A stretch of 64,000 bases of DNA from Hyaloscypha bicolor E (lineage: Eukaryota; Ascomycota; Leotiomycetes; Helotiales; Hyaloscyphaceae), in the NCBI RefSeq assembly GCF_002865645.1, contig NW_020194627.1, positions 1,054,001 through 1,118,000 on the forward strand, written 5' to 3'. The notes below the pieces were generated by a model. It ran no database searches and was not told the DNA's origin. It saw nothing but the letters and a program-made list of their open reading frames with translations. Shown here piece by piece: positions 1 to 13,399 of the stretch (position 1 is its first letter; each line of letters begins with the position of its first letter). A program made the translations under genes and the position numbers.

Positions 1-1371
1 AGTATATTCTAATAAAAATAAGACCTATAAGCTATTATAGCTATAGTATTATTAAAAGAATATATAATATAATATTATTTAATATATTTATAATTACTAA
101 TTATATAAATAAATAAATATCCCAAAAAATAAGATCTCTAATTTACTTTATCTTTTACTAGTTCCGAACTACTTATAGTAATATATTATAATAGATTTCA
201 AGTTAATATCTTAATTAAAATTCGGCTATAATATTATATATATTATAATTAACTAATTAAATAAATAAGCTATTTCTATATCTTATTATAAGATAATTAT
301 AATAGAAAATATAATAAAGATATATTTCTAAACTATTTATTATTATTATAGTTTTCTAGCCTCTATTATTTCTAATTATAATCTATAATTTATATTAGTA
401 TTCTAAAAGAAATTTAATAGAATTCTAGATATAAAGCTAAAGCTATTAATAATATATTATCTATAAACTAATAAATAAATAGAAATTATAAATTAATATA
501 TTAATTAATAATTATATTTATATATTATCTATTACTAAAATAACTAGAATAAATATTTACTAATAATTAATTATATTTAATTTATTCTTTTATATAGTTC
601 TATTAGTATATCCCTATATAAACTCCTTAATAATAGGCTTCTATAAACCTCTTTTAACTAGTTAACTCTAATAATTATATCCTAAGATAAGCTAAATAAA
701 ATAAAGGCTTAATAAATTACTAAATAAATAAAGAATACTATAAAAAGAAATAAAGAAAATATAAAACAGGTATAAAAGAAAATAGAGAAATATATTAATA
801 CTAAATATTATTTTATAGATTTTAAAGTAAGAAATAAAATATATATATTAATAAAAAGTAAAAGATATAATATTCTAGTTATAAACTAGATTATTAAATA
901 GCCAGGTCTTATCTAATCTTATATTAAGTTAATAACTTCTATAAAATTAAATTACCTAAAAGTATTAAAATTTATAATATATTTTCCCTAGATTATTTAT
1001 ATAAAGCTACTAATAATTTACTATCTAGCTAAAAGAATAAATTATTTCTATTAATTTAAGTAATAATAAACTAAAAATATAAAATATAGAATATTTTAGT
1101 ATTAAAGGCAAAGTAGAAAAAGCTTCTATATAGGGTTAGTTAGATTAGATATAGTAAAGACCTTAACTAGTATTTAATCTCTAATCTGAAATACTTTTCT
1201 TATAAGCTATAAGACTATTACTTGGCTAATTAATAATAGCCAGGCCTACTAAAGAAGCTAGTTAACTAGATATAAGCCTAAGAAAATAGGATAAAGAACT
1301 ATAATAATTTAGATAATAATTCTATAATATTTACCTATTTAAGAATAAGCTTTTTCTAAAAAGAGAAATAA

Positions 1372-1887
1372 TATTACGATTTTATACTTTACTAAGTCTA
1401 ATATCTAGTATTTAATATCTGAATCTAATATCTGGTATTTAGTATCTGAGACTAGTATCTAGTATTTAGTATCTAAGTCTAGTATTTAGTATTTAATATC
1501 TGAGTCTAGTATCTAGTATTTAATATCTGAGTCTAAGATTTAGTATTTAGTATCTAGATATCTAATATCTGGGGTTATATAATAGTTATATATAATAAAG
1601 CTAAGGAAAGCTATATTCTAGAAAATTTAGGATATTAAGTCCTATTAGGTCAAGCTATAAGCAAAGAACTATAAATATTTAAAGGACCTTAGCTTAAGAT
1701 TTTCTTTTCTTTTTAGCTTAGTTTTCTTAATAAATAGTTCTTTTATAAGTACTTTATTTATAGGCTTTCTTTATAGGTTTATAATAATAGTTTCTTATAT
1801 TCTAGTTTTCTCTTTTTTAGTTTTAAATTATTTTTATAAAAGACCTTTTATTTTACTTTTTGAGTCCTAAATACTATACTTATAATA
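1372..1887 (+). repeat. 3' LTR of the left-edge Gypsy element (about 516 bp)
   Basis: Starts with TATTACGATT (probably TG before RIP) directly after a purine-rich tract and ends TATAATA. Its last ~120 bases match the LTR ends at 37149 and 43584 (motif CTAGTTTTC...TTAAAT...AAGACCTTTTA...CCTAAATACT). It is much longer than the 290-bp LTRs of the related element because its U3 contains an extended tandem array. Confidence 0.7.
1397..1574 (+). repeat. 27-bp tandem repeat array in LTR U3, about 6.5 units
   Basis: Six consecutive units of 27 bases with the pattern TCTAGTATCTAGTATTTAGT plus ATCTGAG, followed by a partial unit ending ATCTGGGG. Units differ mainly by C/T or G/A. The array looks like a RIP-mutated, expanded form of the GGCATCTG subrepeats seen unmutated at 53959-53997. 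Confidence 0.8.
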
Positions 1888-4559
1888 GTTAATATAGGTT
1901 TCTTAGGCTCTTTCTTAAAAATATATTTCTTAGAAATATATAAGAATATAATATTAGAAATAAACTTAACTAGAATAGCTTCTATTTTCTTATATTTCTT
2001 AGTTTTCTTATATATAGCCTTAATTTACTAATTATTAGTAAATATAGTACTAAATAAAGCAAGTAGTATTAATAAAAGAATTATTATAATATATATATAT
2101 ATAGATTTCTAAAGCTTTAATAAAAGCGTTTTATTTAGTTTATATTTAATATCTTAAAGACTAATATTATCTTTTATAAATAATTATAAAAAGAAAATAT
2201 AGAATTCCTAAAATATTTAATTAGAATATATTTAAAGCTTACTAAAGTTATAGCAAGTATTTTATATCTTATTAGAATTAAAATATAGCTTCTTTAAATA
2301 AGAATAAAACTCTAAGAACTAATAATACTAATTCGAATTATTTTTATTTATATAAGAATTAGTTAGAATAAGAATATTACTAACAAGTTTACTAGAAATA
2401 TAAATAATCTTAAGATTCTTAAATAAAGATAAATTAGTATTTCTTTATAACTTATTTTTAATCTAGACTAGTAATATATATAAAGATTATAGAATAAGAA
2501 ATTATATTAAATAGTAAAAGAGTTAATTAAACTACTAGAAAGAGCTTAAATAAAGTATAAAGCTTTAAGAAATAAATATATAGATCCTAATTAAATAAAG
2601 TAATTATATTAGCCCTAATTTAGTAATTCTTATTATAATACATTTTCTAGGAAAGTATAATACTATATTCTATCTATTTTATCTAATTAGAGAACTTTAA
2701 AATAGTAAAATTTATCTAATATATAGATTTTATAGAGCTATATTAATATTCTAATTTAAATAGGCTTAGTATATATTATTTTTCCAGATTATTGAATTTC
2801 AGGGAATTCCTATATAAATCCCTTTTTTTTACTAACTCTAGAACCTTTAATTAAATACTCTTTTTTAATACTTTTCTAGAAATTCCTTTCTAAGCTTCTA
2901 ATTATTATAAATATAGCTTTTATCTTTTCTTATATTATTATTAAGTTAATTCCGGCTTATAAATCCATAGTATTTTTAACTCAAAATATATTCTTATTTT
3001 ACTTTTTACTAACTTTAGATAATATTAAATAGCTTATAAGTCTACTAAAAATATAGCTCTTAACTATTACTATAAAGCTTACTTTTAATAGAATATTAAG
3101 GTTTAGATTCCTATAATATCTTCTAATACTTCTAGTATTTCTTTACTAAAAATAAAGAAATTTATATTAAAGCCTTATATTTCTTATTCTATTTATACTA
3201 GTTTTAGAAAAATCCCTTATATAGGTTATTATAAGTTCTCTATACTATTCTAAAGCTTATTTTAATTTAATATAGTCTTATTTACTTTAAAGAATAAAAG
3301 TAATAGTTCTTATTATAATACTATTAATTAAGATTCTTATTACTAGAAATATATTTCTAGTTATTCTTATTTAGTTATTTTAATCTCTTATATTTCTATT
3401 ATATAGCTTTTTCTTATAAAACATCCGATTACTAAAGATATTATAAGCTTTCTTTTCTTAATTCTCTTTTATAAATTCTAACTTTTTTAAAGTATTTATT
3501 TATTCTTAGATATTCTATTTATATTATATTTGAGATTACTAAATCTAATAAAGAAAATAGTAATAAAAGCTTTTTTACTAAGGTTTAAGAGGCTATTAAT
3601 AGAAATAAGAAATAGTCTAATTAGATAAAGGGCTTTCTATATAAGCTTATTAATACTATAGTAAAATGCCTTTAGATTTCCTACTATTAGCTTTTAAGCT
3701 CTATTATTTTAATAGATTTTATAAATAAAAGATATAAATAAAAGCCTCTTTTTATATTATTTAATTATTTTAATCTTTACTCTAATATTCTAAAGATTTA
3801 ATAAAGCTCTAAAGTTCTCGAATTTGAATTAGAATAAATTTTTTATAAATCTATTTATAGATATATTATTTATATAGAAATATATAACCTAAAAAATACT
3901 TTTACTATATTTTTAATATAGCTATATATTCTGGATATTAATATAATAGAGCTTTATAATAATTCTTTTATTTTCTTTAATAATTAGTTAAATAGTTTAC
4001 TTATTATTATAGAATATAGTTCAGAGCTTTTTAAGATCTAAGTATAAATTCTTAAATAGCCTTTAAAAAGCTATAGTTTCCTTTATTATATAAGCGACTT
4101 TATATATTTCTAATTTAATTAAAGAAATAGTTATAATACTTTATTAAGTAGCTTTCTATAATATTAAATCTCTAAATAAGAAAATTATATATTTATAGCT
4201 TAATTATTATATATCTAGATTATTTATATATAAAATATTAGATATAATTTATAGCTATATTTCTCTATATTTCCTATTATACTAAATTACTAAAAACCGG
4301 ATTCTAAATAAGTATTAGAAAGCCTAATCTATAGCTATAAAGTATTCTAGAACTGGGTTTATTAAGAACTAAAAGAGTACTAAAGTAATAAAAGCTATAT
4401 TTAGTCTAATTATAATTATAATATAAAATAGTAATCTAATTTTCTTCTAATATACCTTAATTTAATATAGATAAGCTTAATTATTATATTTCCAAAAATT
4501 AATTTTAGGTAATAAAGTACTAGAATACTTCTTATTTATTATCTTAAATTTCTTAGTAA
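1888..4559. other. AT-rich RIP-degraded DNA, not identified
   Basis: No open frame, RNA gene or recognisable domain. Composition (almost no CA or TG) matches the flanking elements, so it is presumably older repeat DNA. It contains one 173-bp dispersed repeat (2468-2640), listed separately. Confidence 0.6.
2468..2640 (+). repeat. 173-bp dispersed repeat, copy 1 (solo-LTR-like)
   Basis: Nearly identical to 28735-28907 in the same orientation. Both begin near a run of TATATATAAAG, share a core with TAGATCCTAA and AGCCCTAATTTAG, and end TATAATA; flanks differ on both sides. Length and the TA end suggest a solo LTR, but no target duplication could be read in this AT-rich sequence. Confidence 0.6.
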
Positions 4560-4856
4560 TTATTAATATAGCTATTTCTTTAGAAGTTATATATATAGTT
4601 ATAGGATACAAGATATGAGATATAGGTAATAAGATATAGGTAATAGAATATAAGATATAGAATATAGTTATATAACCTTATATTTTATTAATAACTTAAC
4701 TAGTAAATTAGATTTCTTTAGGCTTAATAGATTTAGAAATTATATATTAATACTATAATATTATAATTCCTATTTCTAAATAATAACTTTACTAATTTTA
4801 TATAAATAATATTTTATATTTATATAATAGTACTATATATTACTAGTAAATTAATA
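4560..4856 (+). repeat. 5' LTR of the Copia element (297 bp)
   Basis: Direct repeat of 10663-10993. It contains two ATATAGGTAATA-type subrepeats, fewer than the 3' LTR. Begins TATTAATATAGC, ends AATTAATA, preceded by GTAAT. Confidence 0.85.
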
Positions 4857-5599
4857 CTAATTAGTTTATATATATAGATTAGAGAATAGAATTTTTTAAG
4901 CTAAAAAAGTATCCGGTAGCTTATAGTAAAATTAAACTAGTTTATATTAAAGAAAGAAACTATTTATTAACTTTATAAAGTATCTAGTAACCTAAGAAAG
5001 AAAATAGCTAGTTTTTACTAAGAACTAATAACTACTTTATTAAAAAAGGAAATTACTTATTAATTTTATAAAATATCCAATAGCCTAAAAAAAAGATTCT
5101 AGTTCTTACTAATTAATAAATAATTAGTTATTTAATTATTTATCTATTTAACTATTTATTATTTTTTTAAAAGTAACTTTTTCTAGTTCTAAAACTACTT
5201 TCTTAGAAACTATCTTTTCTATTTATATAATACCTATATTTATAAAATACTTTCTCTAGAATATATATCTTATATATATCCTTAAAGCTCTTTAATTACT
5301 ATTTCGATTTTATTATTAAATCGAGTTCTTTAAGCTTTAGACTCTTCTAGAATTATAATATTTTATTTCCTAAATTTCTTATTATAAACGAAATATTTAA
5401 AAGTAAAATATTTATTTTAATACCTTTAATACCTCTAGATATCTAGGATATCTAGTATTTTAATTAGGTATCTAGTATTTAAACTAGATATCTAAATACC
5501 TTTATTACTAAACTCTTTTTATAAATTACCTTATTTTTAAACCTCTCTTACTATAAATTATATATATATATTAAGAAAGACTTAGCTCTAGGGATTTAG

Positions 5600-8500
5600 T
5601 ATAATAGAACTATAAAATAGATATATATAAATAAAGAAATAGAAAAATAATATTAATCTAATTATTTATAATAATAAGAAAGTTCTAAATTATTTTAATA
5701 TTAGACTATTCTAGTATAAGATAAAGAAGTTAATTAATAATTATTTCTAGGAATTATTTAAGAAAAATTTTAATAATTTTAATCTCGAAGTACTTAATTA
5801 TCTAGATTAATATATATTATATAAATTATAAGCTATTTTATAATATAGTAGTATTGATATTAAATAAAATAATAAGAGACTTACTATTATATAGTTTTTA
5901 ATTAATATTATTTAGGAAGAAAAGCAATATATCTAAACTATAGCTAATATTATTATTATTAGACTAGACCTTAATATAGGCTCTATTATCTTATTATATA
6001 TATTTCTTAATAATAATATTATAAGAAATTAATAAACTAAACTAATTATTACTTATATTCTTTTATTATTTATTATTACTTCTACTAGTACCGGACTATA
6101 AAGAACTAGTAATAACGGATTTCTATTATTTCTATTACTTTTACTACTTTTAAATAGCTCTTTAGCTAGCTTTCTTACTATAAAGCTAATTAGAGAAATA
6201 GTAAAAATATATACTAAGATATAGAAATATAATAGAACTAATAGTAGTTTTAATTAAAAACTTACTATTTTCCTTAATATTTACTAATATATAAAGCTTC
6301 TAAAAAAGGTATTAGTAAGAGCTTTTTCTATTATATTAAAAGAACTAGTATAAAACTACTTCTATAATAACTAGCTCTCTTAATATATATATAAAGAAGC
6401 CTATATAAATATTTATAGTTTCTTTAAAGACTTTAGTTACTATTATTAAAATTTAGATAAATAGAATACTATTACTTTAGTAACTATAATAATAAAAGAC
6501 CCTAAAAAAACAATATTTAAACTTGTCTAAATACTAATTAATAACCTATATAAATTATAATATAGCCTTATTTCTATCTTATAAACTATTAAATTCCTAT
6601 ATAATAAGATTATTACTTTTTATTAAGGCTTATTAGTATATTAATATATAGTTTCGAACTCTTCTAATAATCTCGGCTAGCTTATTAATAAGCTCTAATT
6701 ATCTATTACTATCTATAAGAAGAAATAATAGATTAATATCTAGATTCTTTTTACTAATTAATAATACTATTCTTAAAACCCTCTAAATTACTATTTATCC
6801 GGAAATTATTAATATAGACCCAGCTATAACTTCGGAATCCGTAATAATTATTTTAAGTCCTATAATTATAATAATTATATTTCGAAATTATGTTTTATAT
6901 ATAAGAGACCTAAATACTATTTATAGAAATATATATTAGAAAAATAAAAAGCTAAAAAAACTTAATTTAAAGATAGAAATATCTACTAATTTAAATCCCG
7001 AAATACCTATAACTTTAATAAATACTTTAGTAATATTTATATATAATATATTACTAAATTTAAAAGAAAAAAGAATAATAAGAATAATAAGAATAAATTA
7101 ATAAGTAGTATTTTTAAAGCTTTATTAATAGAAATAAATAAAGAAAAGAAATATTATTCTAATTTCTATTTTATTTCTATTAAAAGCTTTCTAGCTACTT
7201 TTATAGCTTCTATTTCTACTATTCCTATAACTAATACTCTTATAAATAACCTTATATTTCTTTCTCTTATATACTAGATAATAAGTAAAAACTATATCTT
7301 AAAGCCTATTAAATAAATAAAAGATATTCAGATATTTATAATTAATAGTATATTAAGATATAATATTTATTACTTTTATGGAATTATAATTAATACTAGA
7401 GTTTCTAGATTCTTAATTACTAGTTCTAACTAATTCCAAGCTTTATAATAAACTAATAATAGTATCTAACTTAATAAAACTACTAAAGATTAAATTAATA
7501 TCTAGTTTAGTATTAGATCTATATTCTTTATTAAATTTATAATAGTAAGAATATTAATTAGATAAGTATAATTCTATATTATATTTATAAAGATTCTATC
7601 TCTATTTAGTTTAGTTAATATAAATAAGCTAGAGGTTTATTTTAATAATCTTATTAATTATCTTATTACTTCTAATAAATACTTTATATTTATAATATAA
7701 TATTTTAGATATTATTTTCTATTTTAGAATATTATTTTATAAAGCTTTATTTCCGAATTCTTTATTTATAATTCCTGCTTTTTTATAAAGATTAAATTAT
7801 AATATCTATATTACTATTTTAGTTATTTATTTATTAGTAAGCTCCAAAATATACTAGAATAAGCAAGCTATAATATTAATATAGAAGCCTTTAAGTATCT
7901 TATAAAGTATTATAAATAATATTAGAAATTCGGATAATTATTAAGATAATTTAAGTTTAACCTAAGAGATAATATTAGCTTTAATTACTTTATTATTATT
8001 ATTATTTTCTATATTTCTAATAAGCTTATATTTTATATTATTAATAAAGGTACTTAATATTAAGCTAGCTAATAGCTTTAAAATATTAATATATTATATA
8101 TTTGAGATATTCTAAAATAGTATTAGATTAATATCTATTTAGGCTCTTTTAATTAGGTTATAATAGATACCAGAAAGTAGTTTATTAGTAAGAAATTTAT
8201 TTAGCTTATAAATATTATAGAAATTAAGATTAAAATTATTTCTATAAAAGCTTATAATTCTATTAGAATTATAGAATATTACTATAGCCTAATTTAATAT
8301 ATTTATTTTATTATTATAACTAAAATTAATAAAGTTAATAAGAATACTATATTTTAAATAGCTTTTAAGGCTATGAATAATTTTACTAGACTTAATAATA
8401 TTATCCTAATTCTCTTAGTTTATAATACTTTACTTTAAATAACTAAATATAATACCTTATTACTAATTATATTATAGTAATTAGTAATACTTAAAAAGGC

Positions 8501-10600
8501 AATAATAGAAATTAAAAAGCTTTAAGCCAGATATTAGATTACGAATATCCTAAATACCCAAAATAGTTCTAATATTACTAATATCTATAAACTTCTCTTG
8601 AATTTAAATATTCTTATATAATATAAAAGAAATACTAGTTAATCTAATAATTAAAATAAACTATATAAGCTAGTAGCTATTAATAAAAAGAACTATATAC
8701 TAGCTTTACTATATAGTAATACTACTTTCTATTTAATCTCTATAAAACCCTTTTATATAAGAGATATTAAGGTTACTACTAATAGCCCTAAACCTGAAAC
8801 TATTTCCGAACTTTATAATAAGACTAAAAGTAATATAAGTATAATTTCTTTTACTATTCCTGCTATTTTACTAAAGTATAATAGAGAATACTTTTATAAA
8901 ACTCCGGATATTATAGTATTTTTTTAGGATAATAACCTATATAAGAACTTCTATTAAATTAAAGTTACTAGTTTTCTAGAAAAGAATATATTTAAGGTTA
9001 TTTCTAGATCTTAGATACTAAAAAAGATATATATTTTTAATTTCCGGTTTATTAATAAAATTAAGAATAAGAATATAAAGAGAGAGTTTAAGAAATCGAG
9101 ATTAGTTATTTAGGCTTATAATAATAATAAGAAATATATAATATTAATATAATTACTTATTATTTAATATATTAGTTAGAGAATTATTCTTAGTATTACT
9201 ACTATAATAATAGATATTATAGAACTATATTTATATAATATCTTATAAGCTTATATCTAATTAATAATCTTATTTAACTATAATTTTTATATTAACTTAT
9301 TTTATAAGGTAACTAGAAAACTAAATCTAAATAATAATTCGATTCTAAAGGTTATAAAACTACTATATAATATACCGGAAGCTAGGAACTACTAGTTTAA
9401 GACTTACTATTTCTATTATATTAATAAGCTTTCTATAAAATAATTAACTTATAACTCTTATTTCCTTTATAGTAAATAACTCTTCGGAATTATTAGCCTT
9501 TAAACTAATAATATTCTATTTATTAGAATTAATAATTTTATAGAGGCAAAGTAACTAAAGCTCTATAAAGCTAAGTTCTTAACTAAGAAATATAAATATC
9601 TTATTATTAATTATAACCTCAAGTTTAATAAAGATATTATTTATATAAATACTACTGGAATTACTTTTATATAGAAATACTAATATAAAAACCTCTAAAT
9701 TATTTCTATTATAAGTAGTAGGAGTACTATTTATTAAGATCTCTTTATTAAGAACTAATATATTACCTAATATACTAGAAAAGTATATATTATATTAGTC
9801 TATTAACTAAAAGCTTTATATAATTTATTAATTACTATTTAAGCTATTAAACTTTCGGAAACTAATATAAAGGCATTTAATAAATATATTTAATAGTAAA
9901 TTGAGAATATTACTAGAGAACTAAGATTTGTAAAGCTAGTAAAGAAATTCTTATATTTAATTATTTTTACGAATGCTTTATTTGCAAATAATAGAGATCT
10001 TTTTTCTTAAATCAAATATATTCTAGTTCTAGTAAACGGAACTAGATATACTAATAATATCTACTAGTTCTTTACTAAATATAAGAGAGTTACTAGAAGT
10101 ATTCTAGCTTCGGAACTCTATAATATAGCTTATAGTTTTAATATAGGTATTTTAGTTAAATTTATAATTAATAAAGTACTAGAAATAGAACTATTACTAG
10201 TAGTTTATATAGATTCGAAGTTATTATATAAATATCTTATTAAATTAGGAACTACTTGAGAAAGGCATCTAATAATTAATATAATATATCTTTACTAGAT
10301 ATATAAATAATAAGAGATTACAGAAATTAAATAGATTAAAAAAGAATCGAATTTTACTAATTTTATAATAAAATTAAAGTTAATAAATACTTTCAAATAC
10401 CTAATTAATATAAATATTATATAATTAGATATAGAGAAATAGGTTAAGTATAAATAGAATAGAAAAATAAATATATAAAATAAAAGAATATTATAGGAAA
10501 AGAAGTTATATATAAAAGATTATAGCCTTTAGTATATAATTAAAACCTTAGAAATAATATAGATATATAAAATATTTAGGAATCTAATATTAGACCGAAT
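5600..10600 (+). pseudogene. Copia gag-pol remnant
   Basis: Borders are approximate. Protease-to-integrase text is readable around 7380-8600, followed by a GRPRK-like linker near 8.87 kb, RT, and RNase H up to about 10.45 kb. Stops occur throughout, typically TAA/TAG where related Copia polyproteins have Gln or Trp. No start codon can be assigned. It encoded the usual single Gag-Pol polyprotein of Ty1/Copia elements; the present copy cannot. Confidence 0.7.
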
Positions 10601-10662
10601 TAGGGAATTTATATATAATTAGAAAAAGATATTATTTTTTGTATTTTTTAGAAAGTTTCTAG

Positions 10663-10993
10663 TATTAGTATAGCTATTTCTTTAGAAGTTATATATATAG
10701 TTACGAGATATAAAATACGGGATATAAGATATGAGATATAGGTAATAAAATATAGGTAATAAAATATAGGTAATAAAATATAAAATATAAAATATAAAAT
10801 ATAGTTATATAACCTTATATTCTATTAATAACTTGACTAGTAAATTAGACTTTTTTAGGCTTAGTAGATTTAGGAATTATATATTAATATTATAATACTA
10901 TAATTCCTACTTCTAAATAATAACTTTACTAATCTTATATAAATAGTATTTTATATCTATATAATAATACTATATATTACTAATAAACTAATA
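10663..10993 (+). repeat. 3' LTR of the Copia element (331 bp)
   Basis: Same ends as the 5' LTR, followed by GTAAT. It is 34 bp longer because a short AT-rich subrepeat (AGGTAATAAAATAT, then AAATAT units, about 10735-10800) has more copies. Confidence 0.85.
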
Positions 10994-13032
10994 GTAATTT
11001 TCTTAATATAGGTATTATGAACTAGCTAAAGCTTTTTAGTTTTCTAATTTCTAATTATATAAATATCTAGAAATTACTTTATATTTTATATATTATAAAG
11101 CTTATAAATCTTTTTAATTTAAATAATAATTAATTATATATATGTTTTATTATTCTTATAATAAAGTACTTAAAAGTTATTTATATAGAAAATAATAAAG
11201 ATCTTATAATCTATATTTATATAAATATAGGACTTTTTATTAAATCTAGAAAATCTAATTCTTTTAAGAATATTTATTTAGTATTTATATTATAAAATAA
11301 GAAAGTCTTATAGCTTATATAGAACTCGATTTATCTCTACTATATAGCCTAGTATCTTAAAACTATCTAGTAGCTTATATATTACTATAGGCCTATTAGA
11401 ATCTCTTTTTATATTAATAAATATATTTATAATATCGAATTATTTTATTTTTAGATTAAAATAAGCTATAATTATACTAGCTATTTAAAAGAACCTTACT
11501 ATAAGTATAGTAATATATATAAATAGAAATAATACCTTTTTTTAAAGATTTTTATAAATTACTAATCTTAAGTAATATCGAGTAATATATTTATTAAAAT
11601 CGATTTTATATATAAATACCTATTTTAAAGAAATTAGAAATATACTTACTTTATTACTAGAAATAATTCTCTAGTAATTTTGAGCTTTAAAGTTATTAAT
11701 CTCTAGTTTAGTATTCGATTTAAAGTATTTCCTAGCTAGATACTTCTCTAGATTATTTTATATTTTTAAAGCTTTCGGAAAATTATTAATATGAATTTTT
11801 CTTATTATTATATTACCCGAAGTTCTCTATTCTAGATATATTCTTAATTAAACTATTACTATAATTATAGTATATATTATCTTATAATTAAATTCCTTCT
11901 TATAATTCTCTAGCTAATTAGGCTAGAAAGATCCTAAAAGAAACTTTAAATAATTAATCTGATTTGATTTACTTATTATTTATAGTAATATACTTATTAT
12001 AGTAATTATATTACTACTAGCTTTACTTGAATCTCTATTCTAATTATTTCTCTTATATAAGTATATTTGAATTAGTCTATTTCTAGTTTTAATAATTAGC
12101 TTTTTTATTTATTTTCTTTTTAGTTTTACTATTTAATTTTCTATTTTAGTTAAGCTATTTACTTTTTCTATAGAAAATTCTCTTATTTCTATTAAGCTAT
12201 TTATTTATTCTATAAGTAAGCTTTCTGCTTTATTTATAGAAGCTTTTAATAAACCTTATTACTAGTTCTAAAAAGATTTTTCTCTACTTTTATTAGTTTA
12301 ATATACTTCCCTAATAGTTCTAATATACTCTATTATATCTCTTTCTATAGTACTAAGCCTTTTTAAAAGCTTAGTATTTTTATTTCTACTATTTCTAGAT
12401 TCTGGTATATTTTCTAGTTCTAGAATATTTTATAAAGTTATAAGTTCTATTTTTAGTAAGATTATAAAGCTTTTTATTTCCGAGTTATAACTAATTAGTA
12501 TACTTATAGGTTCTTTTAATTATTAGTTTATTTATTTATTATTCTTTAGTTTAGGCTTATTTTCTATTTATTTTAATAAGTTATTATATTATAATTCCTT
12601 ATTATTAAAGATTAATTTAGTATCCTAAATCTTATTCTCTAGAAATAGTTCTATTATATCTTTTATAATCTTTATATAATAGCCTTCTATATATTTATAA
12701 TTCTTTTTATAGAGAATATTTTTATTAAATATAATATTATATATAATAATTATTTAATTAAATATAGGAACTCAGATTTTATAAATATTAGATATAATAT
12801 ATCTAACTAAATATCTAATATATTTATATAATATAACTTTAAATACTCTCTTATTCTATTCTATTTTATAGTTCTTAATTATTAAATATATCCTAGAACT
12901 ATATATATAAATCTTATTCTAATTAGGCCTGAGATTAACTATTATTTATATTATAAGCTCTAAGTTATACTAATAGAAATAATTATAGAATTATAAATTA
13001 AGTACTTTATTTAGTATTTTCTAGTTATATAT
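10994..13032. other. AT-rich RIP-degraded DNA, not identified
   Basis: No recognisable domain, RNA or frame. Base composition is the same as in the neighbouring elements; probably an eroded transposon. Confidence 0.55.
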
Positions 13033-13335
13033 TATAGAAGAGAAACTATAATAAGATAAAAACCCATATAAAGTATATTAAAATACAAAATATAACTTAA
13101 TAGTAAAATAATAAATTAAAAACATAAATAGTAAAATATAAATAGTATATAGTATATAAAAGCTCAATTAATTAAATACTTATAAAGGATTATTCTCTAA
13201 GTCTATAGAAAAACTAGCTTTCTTATATAATTTCTATAAGTTATATATAAAAGGCTATAGCCTTTACTATATAACCTAAATCTTAAAACCGCTAAAATAA
13301 TATGATTTTTAATAAATATAGCCTATTATATTATA
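13033..13335 (-). repeat. 3' LTR of 13-kb Gypsy copy A
   Basis: Matches 25768-26070, 29265-29566 and 48869-49170 at same length and orientation, differing largely by transitions. Exact ends are uncertain by a few bases because flanks are AT-only. Confidence 0.8.
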
Positions 13336-13399
13336 TCCGATTTCCTATTTATTTATACTTGTTTCCTAAATACCAAAAATAATAGAAAAATCCTATTTA

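Larger units (their letters stand above)
1..1887 (+). mobile_element. 3' part of a chromodomain Ty3/Gypsy retrotransposon, RIP-degraded, cut by window edge
   Basis: Forward-strand reading with frequent in-frame stops shows the tail of a Gypsy polyprotein. The segment around 540-600 aligns by eye with the integrase C-terminal region of the better-preserved element at 42.3 kb. Around 1090-1300 there is a chromodomain-like stretch (pattern KKLLYRVS..R...DLN.Y..SNLKY followed by YLAN). The frame ends in a short S/F-rich peptide and a purine-rich tract before the LTR at 1372. In the chromodomain Gypsy group this domain sits at the integrase C-terminus and steers insertion into heterochromatin. The 5' LTR, gag and RT lie outside the window. 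Trp and Gln positions are stops, as RIP produces. No product is expected. Confidence 0.7.
4560..10993 (+). mobile_element. Full-length Ty1/Copia LTR retrotransposon, RIP-inactivated (6434 bp)
   Basis: Flanked by the same five bases, GTAAT, at 4555-4559 and 10994-10998, as expected for an LTR-element target duplication. LTRs at 4560-4856 and 10663-10993 begin TATTA and end TAATA (probably TG...CA before mutation). The domain order is Copia-type: protease region, then integrase around 7.8-8.6 kb, then RT about 9.0-9.8 kb and RNase H about 9.95-10.45 kb. The RNase H part is the most readable, with the fungal Copia pattern KRVTRS.LASELY, then IDSK.LY..L.KLGTT. Every domain has stops and missense changes of RIP type, so the element is dead. 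Confidence 0.85.

Noticed and set aside
1397..1574. CRISPR-like array
   Set aside because: Units are contiguous with no spacers and lie in a retrotransposon LTR of a eukaryote.
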